A DNA stretch of 64,000 nt from Siderastrea radians (GCA_964017195.1 OZ024896.1:33794307-33858306), one strand, 5' to 3'. Shown: positions 33,650-48,600, counted from the first letter of the stretch. Program-made: numbers and translations. Notes: generated from the sequence alone by a model not told the origin.

Positions 33650-36600
33650 CTGTTATAAAAGAAAACAGTAAAGAGAGAAAGATTATTCCAATCGGCCAAC
33701 AGGGTGGATCGACCAAGGATGGTCCTTAAATTCATTTTCTGCAGCACGAAGCGATTAAGATTACTACTCTCCGTCTCGACAGGATTCTATAGTCCATCGC
33801 AGGGTTCCCCTTTATCATTTTATTGGGAGCCTGTAATGGTTTAGCCTGGATCGAGGGAGACAATATGGAAAAAGATGTCTTTCTAAATCTAAAAACACAA
33901 CATGATGCTGAGTTCAGGCGTTGAACCACAGGATCAGCAGTTTAGGTTTAGAGGGTCTCGCACTTTTTTTCGACTCCGGAGGGGGGTAATCTAAAGTTTG
34001 TAGTAACTTTAAACTAACGAAACTTCTTTTCAAAACATTTAAATTCGAATATCTAGGAGAACAGGGTACTCCAGATAAAATGATTCGCTGGAAGCGCTTG
34101 AATTGTGTTTTCTTTTTGGGATGTCTCCCATCTATAAAACGGGCGAATGCGAATAAGACAAATTGGTTAAAATAAAAGCGAAAGGAAGTTAAAATTGGAG
34201 AAAGAAAAGGGGTAATTTTCTCCCTTCTCTCCCTACCCACAGACATTCTTTGGGTTTGTCACGCTCTCATATCAGAATGGATTGCGTGACGAGCCCTAAG
34301 GACTGTCTCACGTCAGAAATTTTTAAAACTCACGTCAAGATCTTGACAGTTGGTACTTGTTATCCTGTTGTCGTCACAGGTCAGGGTGTCGTCTTTTGGT
34401 ATCTTTAGCTCGTACACACCAAAAGGACTTTTGCATTCCTCCATCCCCAGCAACTTGTCGATGTTGGAACTCCCCGTCTTGGTGAGCTGATTAGTGCACA
34501 TTGGCTGCCATCGAGAATCATCTTCCTTTAGGCAGAACAAGGAGCAACACTCTGACAGAGAGAAAAAAAACATAAATCACTCGATGAAATAACTTGAGTT
34601 ACTATAAGTGCAAATATCTGACGATTACAGAATATCACCGAAAATATCCGAAAATTACTGGAGGTCTACTTCCAAAGGTTTATGTGTGGTTCAATTCTAA
34701 CTGTTACCACCCCCTCTCCGGCACACTCCTGGGCGAAGCCGGCCCTTCTGGCACGAGGGTGGGCATTGTATTCAAGCGGTCTTTTCCCGGTGGTAGGAGG
34801 CGGGGTGATGATACAATGGCGTCTACCTTCGTAAACACATATTTTGCAGGTAAATTGATAGAATTTGTATTCGAATGGCTAGAGGAAAATAATCTGTAAA
34901 AAGATTCCTTAAGACTTATTCTAGATTACTTATTCTAGATTACTACCAGTATGCGATCGAGGGAGCGTGTTTGGTAACAACTAGAACTGAAGCACGCATT
35001 ATGTGTATAACTTGAATTTCTAGACGATCTTGAAAGATTGTGAAGACAGCCCGAAGACTTCCGGCTAAACATACAGTGTGTTGCCCACTTTTCGTACACT
35101 TTAGTTTGCAATCGCTGTATCTTTTCGTCTGTGCGATGAAAATTTCTGAAATTTCTTTTAAAGATAGCCAATTTACTTACCTTCAATATATAAAACGACT
35201 GGCCGCTTGATCAACGTATGTTCAAAATTATGCCATTTCCCCCAAAACTCCTAAGTTGCCCAGTCTTCGTACACCTGGCCCAGTTTTCGTACATCGAAAA
35301 AAAAAACATTTCTCCGCGAAAACGCTCGACGGAAACTGATGTGTCAGCCACCCTGCTGCGTGCTTACCGTGTTTTCTCTTCGATTTGTGAATAAATATCG
35401 GCTTAGCGACCAATGTTTGGTGTACAAAGCAAATGGTTATTTGGAGGTGGATGTTTAATCAATCCTGCAGTGTTGATTTTTTAGTCCCTCACTTTTGGGC
35501 GGCTTTTCTTATACTCAATCCACCGTCTCGTACGTCATTTACTACCTTGATAGAGAAGTTGTCAGGTTACCATTCTGCGTATTACAACTGTTAAGAAAAG
35601 GCCTGTATGAGATTCGAAGTTTTCCTTCCGTTTCCGCTTACGCCTTTAGAATAGCAAACGCTTTACGTCCGTTTCCGCTTACGGTTGCTTTTCTTAGCTA
35701 CTTTTGTAAATGTTTATTAGAATGGCAACGGAGTGAAAAAAAATCGGTAAAACCGGTTAACTAACGATATTTCAAGGTGTATGTCAACATTGTGTCAACA
35801 TTCTATACATACACATCTACCTTAGTTAATTATTTGACGATTTAGATTCTTTGCGTGGGATTAAGTTTATTAAATAGTCGTGACCTTTGCATGACCTGGA
35901 TGTAAAGCGTCGCTGTTATACCGCAACAAATACATGTAGTGTATCGTATTTTCCAAGGATTGTTGTGTAATCTTTGCTGCACTTGCGACTTATTAGTTTT
36001 CGAACAGTAAAGTTTAAAATTCAGTTCTTTAACTTTTTTAAAAATAGGTTTTGAGAAACGCGCAGCTAGGTGTACGAAGATTCTCGAAGATTCTCACCGC
36101 TAAAATTCAGGAGCAGTTAAATTTAAGCTGGCGTTGAAAGTTTTTCCATTCACTTTCATCTTTTATCTATCACCTGTCCAAAAATCATGACGTTCCTTGA
36201 AAAATTACCTACAAAACGGGTTATCTGTTCATCTACAATACCTTTACTGTGCAGTGAAAAATGCAAATATTAGCCGCTAACCTTTTACTCACCTCGAAAG
36301 AAATTGTCCGCACTGATCTGTTTCTTCGTCAAAAAGCCCAGCAAAACCGGCAATTTATAGCTGAAATGTTCCTTTTATTTTTGGAATTCTTCGGTTGATG
36401 AAGATGTAAACAACCGACGAAAATAATCAAATAAAGTTCTTTTTGTACGAAAACTGGGCCCGTACGAAAACTGGGCAACATACTGTATCCGAAGACAGAT
36501 CGAAAACTTCGGAAGATTTTGAAACGTGATCGGAAGGTTTGCAAGTATTTCTGGTACGACGATTTTTCACGGTGTGAAACATTGACCCTGCTAAAAATGA

Positions 36601-39600
36601 ATGGCTATTTATCACCCAAAATCCGTCGCGCGCTCGTAATGTCAGTGGGAGTGTAAAATCGCTGAATGTGTTAAATAGTTGTGAGATTTTGGACGACATT
36701 TCTCTTGCTTCCGACCCTTAAGAACAAAAACAAAAACGGAAACAATGACGATTCCACCAAAAGATTTCTCAATCAGAAAAGCATATACGTCAAATTAAAG
36801 GTATAGATCTTTTAAGATCTAAAAACGTCTAAAAATATTTCGTAGATCACGTTTTTTTAAACTTAATATAAAACTTTAAGAAATCAAAGATTTCGGTGAA
36901 ATGTTTTCAGGACACCGGTACCATTCAAGGCTACTTACTTCCCTCAATCTTGCTCTGTTGACATTTTCTTGTTTTCGTGATGGTAAACCGGTCAAACTTG
37001 ATATTCCTGTATGAGCCCAAGGACTGACGGTATTGCTTGATGGTGTTGTTACCATCTCGAAAGTAAGACGCACTAAGATGGCGGACTTGGAGATGAACGT
37101 TGGCCGGCACAGTGTCGGGCTGAGGGTCATCTTGTTCACCGAAAAGCTCAATGTATATCTAAAAATTCAACACAAAAAGCTGTATTTAGAACGGCCTTTT
37201 AAAATAATTACTTGGACTGAACTCTTGCTTTGGTAATTAGGGTAGGGCTTAGCCTGCAGTGTAGTCGTTTTCTGGGGAGTGTGAGAGTGCCAGAATGCAT
37301 TGTGGAGCAGCCACGTTAGAGATGCAAAACCGGAAGAGCCTAGTACCCACCCCCATTCTCGTCCCCAGAGCCGCTTGGCCATCATAGCCGCAGGCGACTA
37401 GGCACGACGCCGGCGGCTAAGAGGGCCAAGCGGCTCTGGGGACGAGAATGACCCGCCCCTTGGTCGCACTTTCTACTTTCCCCAATCTTCCTCTGCTTCT
37501 AAACTATGCTATGCGTTTCGTGAATACTAACCTAGGTGAATTCCATGTCACTGCCCCACGCCGAAGAAATGCTAAGTATTATAAGACGTTGTACGCCAAA
37601 AACTGAAACCCACACCGAGGATCTTAGGCGTAGTCCTCATAAAATGCAGCCTGGAATACTAAGCGTTTGCTGGTTAAAAAAATACGCCTTTGCAGGCTTA
37701 AGGTAAGACTTAGATTTCATTTATAAGAAGCTATGAATGCTTATTTAATTTACGCACTTAATTATAAGGGCCGGGGGTCGCACTAATCCATACAGATTGC
37801 GCCTTTACTAACTATTGCTTGGATCCGGTCGACACAGCTTTAACAGTACTTTACTGGCTGTGATTCATACTTTTTCTTATTTTAAGTAGAATGTTTTTTT
37901 CTGTTGTATTTGTCTTTATGTGGGCCATTAAGTCAGTCAATAATTTTATTATGCTTTTTGAACACAACAACTTTCGAGGAAACGCAAATTTAAATAATTA
38001 TAAGCTGGAATAATGACAACAAATATACAATTCAAAGCTATCTCGCTGAACATTCGTGGAATTCGCACTTTCGAGAAAAGGAAAACAATTTACAATTGGT
38101 TAACTCAAAAGAATGCAGATATTTGCTTTCTCCAGGAGACTTATAGCACAAAAGAAATAGAAAATCAATGGAAATCCCAGTGGCGAGGCGAAACTTATTT
38201 CGCGCACGGCACTGTGCATAGTCGTGGGGTCGCCATACTTGTACGAAACTCGCTCGATTTCACACTAAAATCAGTCCAATCAGATGAGGAAGGAAGATTC
38301 CTTTGTCTTGAAGCCATTATCCAAGACCAATTGTTTCTTTTAGTCAATATATACGCACCCAACACTTCAACTGAACAAACATCGTTTTTCCGCAAACTTT
38401 CTGATCTCATTAACAGTGACGAACGCTACGAGCAATGTAAAATCATAATCGGAGGTGATTTTAATGTCACTCTAGATCCATCTAAAGACTGCTCTGGTGG
38501 CAATCCAGTCTTAAAAGACTCGGTTAAAGCGCTAGAAGAAATTTTAATAGAAAATGATTTAATTGACATTTGGAGAGTCCAAAACCCCGAGTGCAGAAGG
38601 TTTACTTGGAGACAAAAAACACCACTTATTCAACGACGGCTTGATTATTGGTTCATTCCGGAGTCACTTCAAGATGATGTCGCTAAAATAGAAATCGTAC
38701 CTGCGGTGAGAACTGATCATTCGGCAGTTGTTATCGAAATTAACTCTTTAGACACTCAGAATCATGGCCCTTCTTTTTGGAAAATAAACAATAGCCTTTT
38801 TGAAGACTCGACATACGTTGAACTGATAAGAGAAAATATTCCCGTCTGGTTGAGCGAGATTAATTTTTGCACAGATTACCGAATAGTATGGGACTGGATC
38901 AAATATAATATTCGTAGGGAAAGCATCTCTTACAGTAAACAAAAAGCGCGTGAAAAGAGAGAAAGACTGAAAAACATTGAAGAGACATTAAAAATGTGCG
39001 AGAAAAAAATTGCTGAAGAACCATCTTATGAAAATATACAAAAGTTAGAAACAGCCAAAAGCGAATATGAAAGAGAATATGACTATATTGTGAAAGGGTT
39101 AATCATTCGTTCCCGTGCAACATGGTTCGAAAAAGGTGAGCGAAACACTAAATATTTCTTAAATCTAGAAAATAATAAAAAGACAAAAACCTGTCTAAGA
39201 AAGCTATTACTGACAGACGAACAAGAAAGCACAAATCCAAGTATAATCCTTAATGAAATATATTCCTTCTATTCTAATTTATATGATGAAAAGACAGATG
39301 TGGAGATCGATCAGACATCTTGCCCCTTTTTGAATAATCATGATCAAATTCCTAAGTTATCTGTTCCAATGCGCGACAGCTGTGAAGGAGAGCTGACCCA
39401 AGCAGAATGTTATATGGCTTTATCTGCATTTAAAAATAACAAAACACCAGGAAACGATGGGCTATCGGCAGAATTCTATAAAGTATTTTGGTCTGAAATT
39501 GGTGAAGTCCTGGTTAATTCTCTCAACTACTCTTATCGTTGCGGGGAACTATCAACAACTCAAAAACAAGCTGCAATCACGCTAATAGAGAAGAAAGGAA

Positions 39601-42600
39601 AGGACAGAAGAAGGATAAAAAATTGGCGACCTATATCATTGGTAAATGTCGATGTTAAGATAGGCTCTAAAGCCATTGCTATGAGGCTAGAGAAAGTGCT
39701 TCCGAGCATAATTCATTACGACCAAAGTGCTTTCGTCAAAGGACGAAACATATTTGATGCTGTCCGCACCATTAACGACATCTTTGACTTCACCCAAATG
39801 AAAAACTATGATGCTATTCTGACTGCAATTGATTCTGAAAAAGCTTTCGATTCATTGAATTTGAATTTCTTATTTCATTCTTTAGAAGCGTTTGGTTTTG
39901 GTGAATCTCTTATTGCATGGATTAAGACTTTTTATAAGAATATATCAAGTTGTGTTTTTAACAATGGTTTCGCCACACCTTTTTTCCAACTTAAACGAGG
40001 TGTACGCCAAGGTGACCCTCTGTCACCATATCTTTTCATAATAGCCCTCGAATTATTAGCAATTAACATTCGAAACAACGAACAAATAAGAGGCATTAAG
40101 GTTGACGGTAATGAGATTAAGTTAGTGATCTTTGCCGATGACATGACAACATTCGTGCGCGACACAGTTTCATTCTCTCATCTAATCAACACCTTGGAAC
40201 AATTTACAAGTTATTCGGGATTAAAAATGAATCATGAAAAGACGGAAGTAATGCCCCTGGGAAATATGACGTTAGAACCAACGGATGTAGGTGTGAATGA
40301 GATAAGCAGTATTGTCAAAATTCTAGGGGTATATTTTACATATAATCATAAGCGTTTTTATGAAAAAAATTTTGAATCTATCGAGAAATCTTTAAAAGAA
40401 TTGCTACAAAGCTGGTTTTGGAGAGGTCTTACGTTGATTGGAAGGATTCAAGTGATCAAATCCTTTGCCATACCGAAAATCCTTTATCGTGTTGCTTTGA
40501 TCTCGTGTAAAAAATCTGATTTTGTCAAAAAAATCAATGAATTACTTTATTCTTTTATTTGGAAGGGTAAAGACAAAGTAAAGCGTGCAGCCTTGATAAA
40601 CTCCATTGAGGAAGGAGGTTTGACAATGCCAGATATTGCATCTATGATTTCAACGCAGAGAATATTGTGTATCAAGAAATATTTGGATAATTACCCAGCA
40701 AGTTGGAAACTTTTTCTTAATTTCTATTTGAAGAACGTTGGGGGCAAGTTTTTGTTTCACTGTAACTTTGATTATAGGAAATTACCAGTTGCTGTTCCAG
40801 AGTTTTATAAAAAATGTATCCAAACCTGGTCCTCATTAAATGAAAACAACCCCAGTACAACAAAGGATGTTGCGAATCAGATCCTCTGGAATAATAGGTT
40901 TATTTGCATTGGCAAAAATTCAGTATATAACCGAAGGATAAGTAGTGTAGGTCTAAACAAGATTGGCGACCTTTACGACGGTGCAGGGTTGCTAGTTTTC
41001 AACATGGAGCCTCTGAGATCTATTCTATCCCCCAGCGACATGTATTTATTGATTAGTATGCTAGACGCCATGCCTTTGGTATGGCGTAACCTGTTAAATG
41101 GAAGTAAATCATCTATAGCGCTTCTCACCTCTCCCTTTGAGCCTAATTCTTTTAATATACTTTACGAAAGTGATATAATCCCACTTGAAAACGTTCAGTC
41201 GAAATCGCTTTATAATAAATTCGTCTCAAAAGTTTGCACTAAGCCTACTGCTAGGAAGAAATATGAGGAAAGCTTTAACACCGAAGAGTCTCAATTAGAA
41301 TGGAAAAAAATTTATCTAACACCTATTAGAGCAACACTAAGCACAAAACTGCGGGAATTTCAGTATAAGATACTTAAATAGAATTTTATATACAAATGAC
41401 ATGCTTTTTAAGTTTAAGAAAATCGAATCTCCTCTATGTTATTTCTGCGAAAATGATATAGAAACCATAGAACACTTTCTTTTCCTCTGCCCGAGAGTTC
41501 AAGTTTTTTGGAGTGAAGTATGCTCTACTTTCGGAGAAAAGCTGAACTGGAGCAGATCTCTTCACATAAAAGATATTTTTTTCGGAAACCAAGACCTAAA
41601 AATTCACAATAACTTGACAAATTACATTATCCTGGAAAGCAAATATTTTCTGTATCGTTGTAAACTAAACAAAACTCCATTATCTATTCTGCATTTAACA
41701 GAAAAAATAAGAATACATATTATATAGAACGTTCTATCTGCGAGAGAAAATAATAAAATTGGTTTTCATTATGAAAAGTGGGAACCTAGCTCTACTCCCA
41801 CTTATCTCTCCTTGATTAGTTGTTGTCACCTTTTTTAAATTATACTGCAAATTACATATCAGACTGCTGTAATATACCTAAGTTGTTGGCCTTTGTAAAC
41901 CCTGTTATTTTGTAACCTGTCACTTTGTAAATTAAATTAGCCATGTTAAATTGTAAACTCGAAAATTGTAACCTTTTGTTTCCGTAATTAACTGTATTTT
42001 CCTTTTATTGTGCTGTACATTTCTTTTTTTGCTGTATTTTTATGTAGTAAAACAATAAACAAACAAAATACAAAAAAAAAAGACTTAGATTTCATCTGGT
42101 TACTTGTCGAAGAAACTTTGATTTCCACTTTTTGATTACTTTTAGATAACGAGCATCCGTAACCAGAGTAACGTCTTGCCAATTATACATTAAAACCCTC
42201 AAATTGTACTGTTTTTCACAAACAGGCAAACATATGTTTTGACGGCAGTGATCTGACCTTATGACCACAAAAGCGACGAAAAATACAAGAGTTCGAGTTC
42301 CCACTCATGCTGTCCGGGTTGACCATCAACGTTAAGGCTTGTTACCCCTTTCGATCTCATCATGATGTGAGTCTTTTCGCTACTTAATGGGAGAATTTGT
42401 TTAAACATGAAGACATGTTATCTTTGGTGATCATCCCCTTTATTATTCTCATGACCTGTAAGTTCATCAAGTTGTGATGTCCTCAGGAGAAATTAGATGC
42501 TTGTTTGGAACTTACAGCTAGATTAATTTCCCTAATACCTTGAGCAGTCGAAGATTGTAGCATTTTTCACAGCTCTGATCAACCTTTAGTCGGAATCTGG

Positions 42601-45600
42601 TATATCCTTGAGCGATCTCCTCAAACATCTAAAAGGTTGGTATAGAAAAGGAAAGGGAAATGTCAGACTTAAAGTTAATATCCTAGGGATTGACTAACGA
42701 GAAAGATGCTTGGTCAAGTAATATAAAGGAAGATACAACATTCATCCCCCCAGGGGTGGGGGGCACTTGACCCATGTTTGGGTATTGGGCTGCCGTTGAC
42801 CCTGTTTAGGATAAAAGAGGCATAAAATACCTACCTTGTTTAGGACAAAACCCTTCATGTTAGGTCCACATTTTGGACAAATGACAAACTACACACCCTG
42901 TTTAGGACAGACACATAGTATTATCTACCCCGTTTAGGACAAAGAGACGAAAAACCATACCCGGTCCTGCGGCACATCCCCGTATAAGCCATATAAGGGA
43001 GTACCCCCCCGGGTATTCGTCATGCCACCTGCGTGGGACATAAAAAAATTCTGAGTCCCCAACGGCAATCTTATTCATGACCTTTTTTAAAAAATAATGC
43101 TTTGTTAAGGTACACAAAAAAGACAGTGACAAATAGCGAAATAAAAGAAAAACAACAATTACAAGCTGCTAAAAAGATCACACAAGCTACATTATGTAAG
43201 AAAAAAGGCAAGGTAAAAAAAAGCAAAACAACGCAGTATACAAAATAGGTGCTAGGCAAACAGAATCAGTGAATAAAGTAATACATTGTTTAAAGTAGCA
43301 GAACTTGCAAGGCTTGTAATACACTGGCAAGATAATGAAGTACACTTCTTACAGGGGAGGTTGAGGAGAACTCACGACTTTACCCATTGACAACGTGATT
43401 TATTTCTAACACACGGTAAAAACACTAGCACAGCTTATATATAAGAAGTGAAGTATAAACTGTTTTACATGTTTGCCGTGTGGGGAGTCCCACAAGGACA
43501 CTGTGGAGTGCCCCAACGGACTTGACAGCTCTTGTTTTGGGTTCCGATTGTACAACAGCAGACTACCCCAATAGCAAAACTACACACCCTGCTCGAATGC
43601 TCTCACTAAGGCTATCAATGGTGGTAGATTACTAGTTCGGTCACGGATGGAATAAGAAAGATATGTTATTCAGTATGCCGGTCAAGACAAGTACAAGAAA
43701 ATGGTTCAGGTTTACTCCGTTAACTCGAACCCTCGATTACTCGAAGCTTTCGCTGACTCGAACCAAAATTGATTTCCCCTAGATTTGCTTCATAAGTTAT
43801 TGTAATTTTATCCTTGATAACTCAATCCCTCGATGCTGGCTCGAACCTCTCCGTCAATAACTCGAAGTAAATCCGTTTACCCTTCAGGTCATTTTCTTAC
43901 TAATTTCAATCCTCCTTTGACAAATGTGTTTTCATATGAACATACATTGTGTGTTATGTGTAAAAATTGACTACGACTAGCACTCTCGGAAGAAAGCTTT
44001 GATAAAAACTGTTTTTGCATTTGTTAGAAAGTGAGTTTTGCCTTACAAGTTTAGCTGATGCTTTGAACTGAGGTGGTACTGCTGGGTGACTGCGTTCTGT
44101 AATTTTTGCTGTTCTGGTCTTTTGATGCAATCTCCCATTAACTCGAGCCTTTTTCAATTTTCTCTTGATAGTTCGAGTTATCGGGATCCAACTGTAATTC
44201 TAGAGATCCAGGCCAAAAATAGGAAGAAAAGGCAATCCAGTTATGAAATAACACTTACCTTTTTGTTTCTAACATTATTGAAGTGCCATCTCTTGATCCC
44301 AGTGGTAAAGATGTTATTGGTGAAACACTTGACGGCCAAGACTTGAGTTTTTTTCATGCTTGTTAGTACATCTGTAAGTTGGACAACTCCATTGAGTCGC
44401 CCAGTCCCCAGTGCACTCTCACTGGCCACACGCTGGAAGTTTTCGAGGGGATTGTTGCCTTCCCACAGTGTACGGAACATGAAGGCTTTGTGGAGCTCAT
44501 ACATGTTCCTCAAGAATGATCGCTCCAGTGTTCTGTATGTACTGAGAAGATAGTCTATGAAGTTCTGCTGGATTTGCGTGCTTAATTCAGCATCTGCAGT
44601 ACGAAACATATAGCGCAAAGGTTTGCGTATGAGGGTGCATGTAAAAGGTAAAGCATAAAGAAATTTTACATAAATATTATGCTAAGTTGTAAATGTTGGT
44701 ATCTAGAAAGCAAATTTACAGAGTTTTGTTTAATTTTTACCCCGCCGTCAGGGCGGGGTCAAGTAATGCCCGTTTTCTTTCCCTCAGTTTCTAGGTTACT
44801 TTCCCCACACCTCAAGTTTTCGCTCGGCCAAACAAATATTCGTCCCGTCTTTCACTACACAGACTAGACCTCGTATCTTGACTGAGCGTAATATATTCTG
44901 CACCCCGAGGGGAGGGAGAACAAAGGCGGAGTATGATGCCCCTGTCGCGTTTCATGTTTTTTCTCGGACACTAGCCTCATACTCCCGGTTTTCGCTCGGC
45001 CAAACAATTTTTCGCTGCAAACTTCCGCTACACCACGTGGGCTCGTATCTTAAGTGACCATACAAATGCAATGTACTGACATCACATAGTTAAAGGCTCG
45101 GACACACAAAGCAACCTAGTGTGGTAAAGTGATGACCTAACGAAAAAAATTTTTGACTTGGCCAGTTGATGTCCCAAAATTCAGTAGACAAAATATAAGC
45201 TTACGGAAACTTTGGGTACAATAGTACAAGTGGCAAGTTGTCAAAGTTGTTAAGTAACTCTCATAAAATCTCTTAACATTAGTTTTATTTTATGCCTAAA
45301 ATGACGTGAAATTCGCAAAATGATAACATCTCACTCAAACATACTAAGCGCCATAGGCGGATCTTTGCTGACGTCGTTGTTTAAATCTTGAAAATTGAAA
45401 TTCATCCGATAAAAAACAAAGATTATAACTGGAAAGAGCATATAACGTTTAGTTAACATGTGAAGTTTGAAAGAAAAAGGACGGAGACCGTTCTCAAATG
45501 ATGCTTTCAAAATTTACAACATTTACAGACGTTTGTAAATTTGACCTTTTTCAAGAAGGAATATCTCCTTCAATTTTCAACATTCTTCTCTCATATTTGC

Positions 45601-48600
45601 TATTTTTACTGAATGTGCCAGTCTCTTTCAATTTTTCGTTTGCCAAGCTGACTATAAAATGTTCGATAATTTATTATAATGAGGAGATTTAAGATTGCCG
45701 ACATAATCAAAGATCGGCCTATGTGATCAATCATGACTGCCAATAACGACCAATACTTGTGATGCAACTGTTGCACCTTGTGGTAAATACGGCAGCCAAC
45801 AATTGTGCTTTTTCTACCTGGTTGTTCGCCAGCCTCAGCGATTGCATTCTCGGTCTCCTCAAGAAGTGGAATATCAAACAAGTATCCACCGAGGTCATTA
45901 TCAAGGTCCATAACTTTTCCTATCAGGTCAATACGAGCCGCCCCAGCGATGAAGAATGACTCTACCTCCGCTTTAAAGTCTGCTATGTCTTGAGGTCTGG
46001 AAGCTACATCCAACAGGCAAACTAATTCCGAGGTAAACGTTTCCTTGTTCATCTCAAGATTTGCCTTAACAAAAACAATTTTAGGTCTTTCAAGAAATAG
46101 TCCTTACCTAAGATTTACTTCAATGCCATATCGAGTTAACTTGTACTTGTTATGGTTGCATCATATTGTACGTGGCTTATTGTTTTGCATTGTATTCACT
46201 GTACTGTAAAGCACTACACTACGCTTCACTGTCCTGTACAGAACTGCACTCAATTGTACTATATTGCATTGCATGGTATGGTATGGTATGGTATGGTATG
46301 GTATAGTATGGTGTGGTATGGTGTGGTATGGTATGGTATTGTATGCTATGCTATGCTATGCTATGGTGTAGTATAGTGTGATATGGTATGGTATGGTGTG
46401 GTGTGGTATGGTATGGTGTGGTATGGTATTGTGTGGTGTGGTGTGGTGTGGTATGGTATGGTGTGGTATGGTGTGGTGTGGTGTGGTGTGGTATAGTGTG
46501 ATATGGTATGGTATGGTATAGTGTGGTGTGGTGTGGTGTGGTATGGTATGGTATGGTGTGGTATGGTATGGTGTGGTGTGGTGTGGTATGGTATGGTGTG
46601 GTGTGGTGTGGTATAGTGTGATATGGTATGGTATGGTGTGGTGTGGTATGGTATGGTGTGGTATGGTATTGTGTGGTGTGGTGTGGTGTGGTATGGTATG
46701 GTGTGGTATGGTGTGGTGTGGTGTGGTGTGGTATAGTGTGATATGGTATGGTATGGTATAGTGTGGTGTGGTGTGGTGTGGTATGGTATGGTGTGGTATG
46801 GTATGGTATGGTATGGTATGGTATGGTGTGGTGTGGTGTGGTGTGGTATGGTATGGTGTGGTGTGGTGTGGTGTGGTATAGTGTGATATGGTATGGTGTG
46901 GTGTGGTGTGGTATAGTGTGATATGGTATGGTATGGTATAGTGTGGTGTGGTGTGGTGTGGTGTGGTATGATATGGTATGGTATGGTATGGTGTGGTGTG
47001 GTGTGGTATGGTATGGTATGGTATGGTGTGGTGTGGTGTGGTGTGGTATGGTATGGTGTGGTGTGGTGTGGTATAGTGTGATATGGTATGGTGTGGTGTG
47101 GTGTGGTATGGTATGGTGTGGTATGGTATGGTGTGGTGTGGTGTGGTGTGGTATGGTATGGTATGGTGTGGTGTGGCGTGGTATGGTATGGTATGGTATG
47201 GTATGGTATGGTATGGTATGGTGTGGTATGGTATAATATGATGTGGTATGGTTTGTATGGTGTGGTATGGTATGGCATGGCAGGGTATGGTATGGTAAGG
47301 TATGGTATGGTATGGCATGGTATAATATGATGTGGTATGGTTCGTATGGTATGGTATGGTATGGTATGGTATGGTATGGTATGGTATGGTATGGTATGGT
47401 ATGGTACGGTACGGTACGTTCACGGTATGGTATGGTATGGTATGGTATGTTATATTGCAAGTACGTATACGGGTTGTATTTTGTCTTAATTTACACACTT
47501 TTCTTCGGAGTTTCTAAATTAAACAAGATATGTTTGCTGAAACAGAGATTACAGTATGAAACGTATGTCTTCGTGTTTTTAAACACCAAAAGATATCAGC
47601 TACCTGCATAATATCCGGGATTGCAGTGACGTCAAGTTGATCAAAATCCAATGTGCTAGGATCTTCCCGCGCCACATAATTCTCTCCAAACGTCAGCCAT
47701 TTCTTGATACTGTCCCTGTATGAATCAAGTGTTTGGAGACACGTTTTACCTGATAGAGATCCCGCAAGACCTAGAGCCGTGTCAATAAAGTCGCCTGGGC
47801 TTTTTCCTGCGATAGATTTTGAAAATCCTACAATACCCTGAAGAACAGCCAAGAAGTCCGCCTTGTTAAACTTTGCTTCGTCATAAACGTCGGTGATTTT
47901 TGTATTAATACTTTCCAGTATGCTAGTCATCTTTTCCTCTTCATATTGAATACCCTGATAAAAAAGAAAAGAAAAACACAAAGTTAATTTACAAAACAGA
48001 ACCAAGAAGTAAAGAAAATATGCACGAAAAAGCTTTGAATTTTGAGGTACTCGCTTTAAGAATAGTTGAGTATCATGTTTACTTATACTTCTGCTGCTGT
48101 CCTTACTGAATCTTGTGTAATCTTGTTCTAACTTTAAAATCTGTGGATTAACTGCAATCTTGTATTGTCATCAAATTAAAAGGGAGTTAAGAAAGAGAAG
48201 GTTTGAGCCAAACCCCTCGAAACCAGGGCATGGGGGAGACAATTTTGTCGACAAAACAGTTTAAATTTTTCCTAAGAATGGAGAGACGGCCTTAGGATGA
48301 GTAAGAAGTCCTTTCATAGACTTTGGTTCAATGCTCAAGAATTGTATCGTAATGGTATCGGTTTTTTGCAGAACACAATCGCGTGGTCGCAGGACGTTTA
48401 TTTTCTTTCCAATAAAAACCATAATCTTTGGAAAATGCATCCGTGTAGACAGGGCCTTAAATTTTCGAACTAACACCAACCCTCCCGTATCAGATCGATT
48501 TCAACCTTCCTTACTGTCCGTTCATTTCGCAGATAGCATTTGTATCTCATACCTCCTTGGTTTTAGTGATTTCGTGAGCTTTAAACAGCTCAGTAAGGAT

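Larger units (their letters stand above)
37721..42079 (+). mobile_element. Full-length L1/Tx1-like non-LTR retrotransposon (LINE)
   Basis: It is bounded by a perfect 16-bp target-site duplication AAGACTTAGATTTCAT (37705-37720 and 42080-42095). It has a 292-bp 5' leader, an endonuclease-reverse-transcriptase ORF, a 3' UTR and an A-rich tail containing AATAAA. It lies in the intron between exons N and O of the minus-strand gene, in antisense. No separate ORF1 is present, so it may be a single-ORF lineage. The intact duplication and almost open ORF indicate recent insertion. Confidence 0.95.

Noticed and set aside
45606..45817. Extension of exon L through the rest of its open frame
   Set aside because: The CAG/GTAGAA donor at 45818 gives the phase needed by exon M; the rest is read-through into the intron.
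46351..47498. Long His/Tyr/Thr/Pro open frames (305-380 codons) in all minus frames
   Set aside because: They are translations of the pentamer repeat; period-5 DNA without a stop gives an open frame in every phase.
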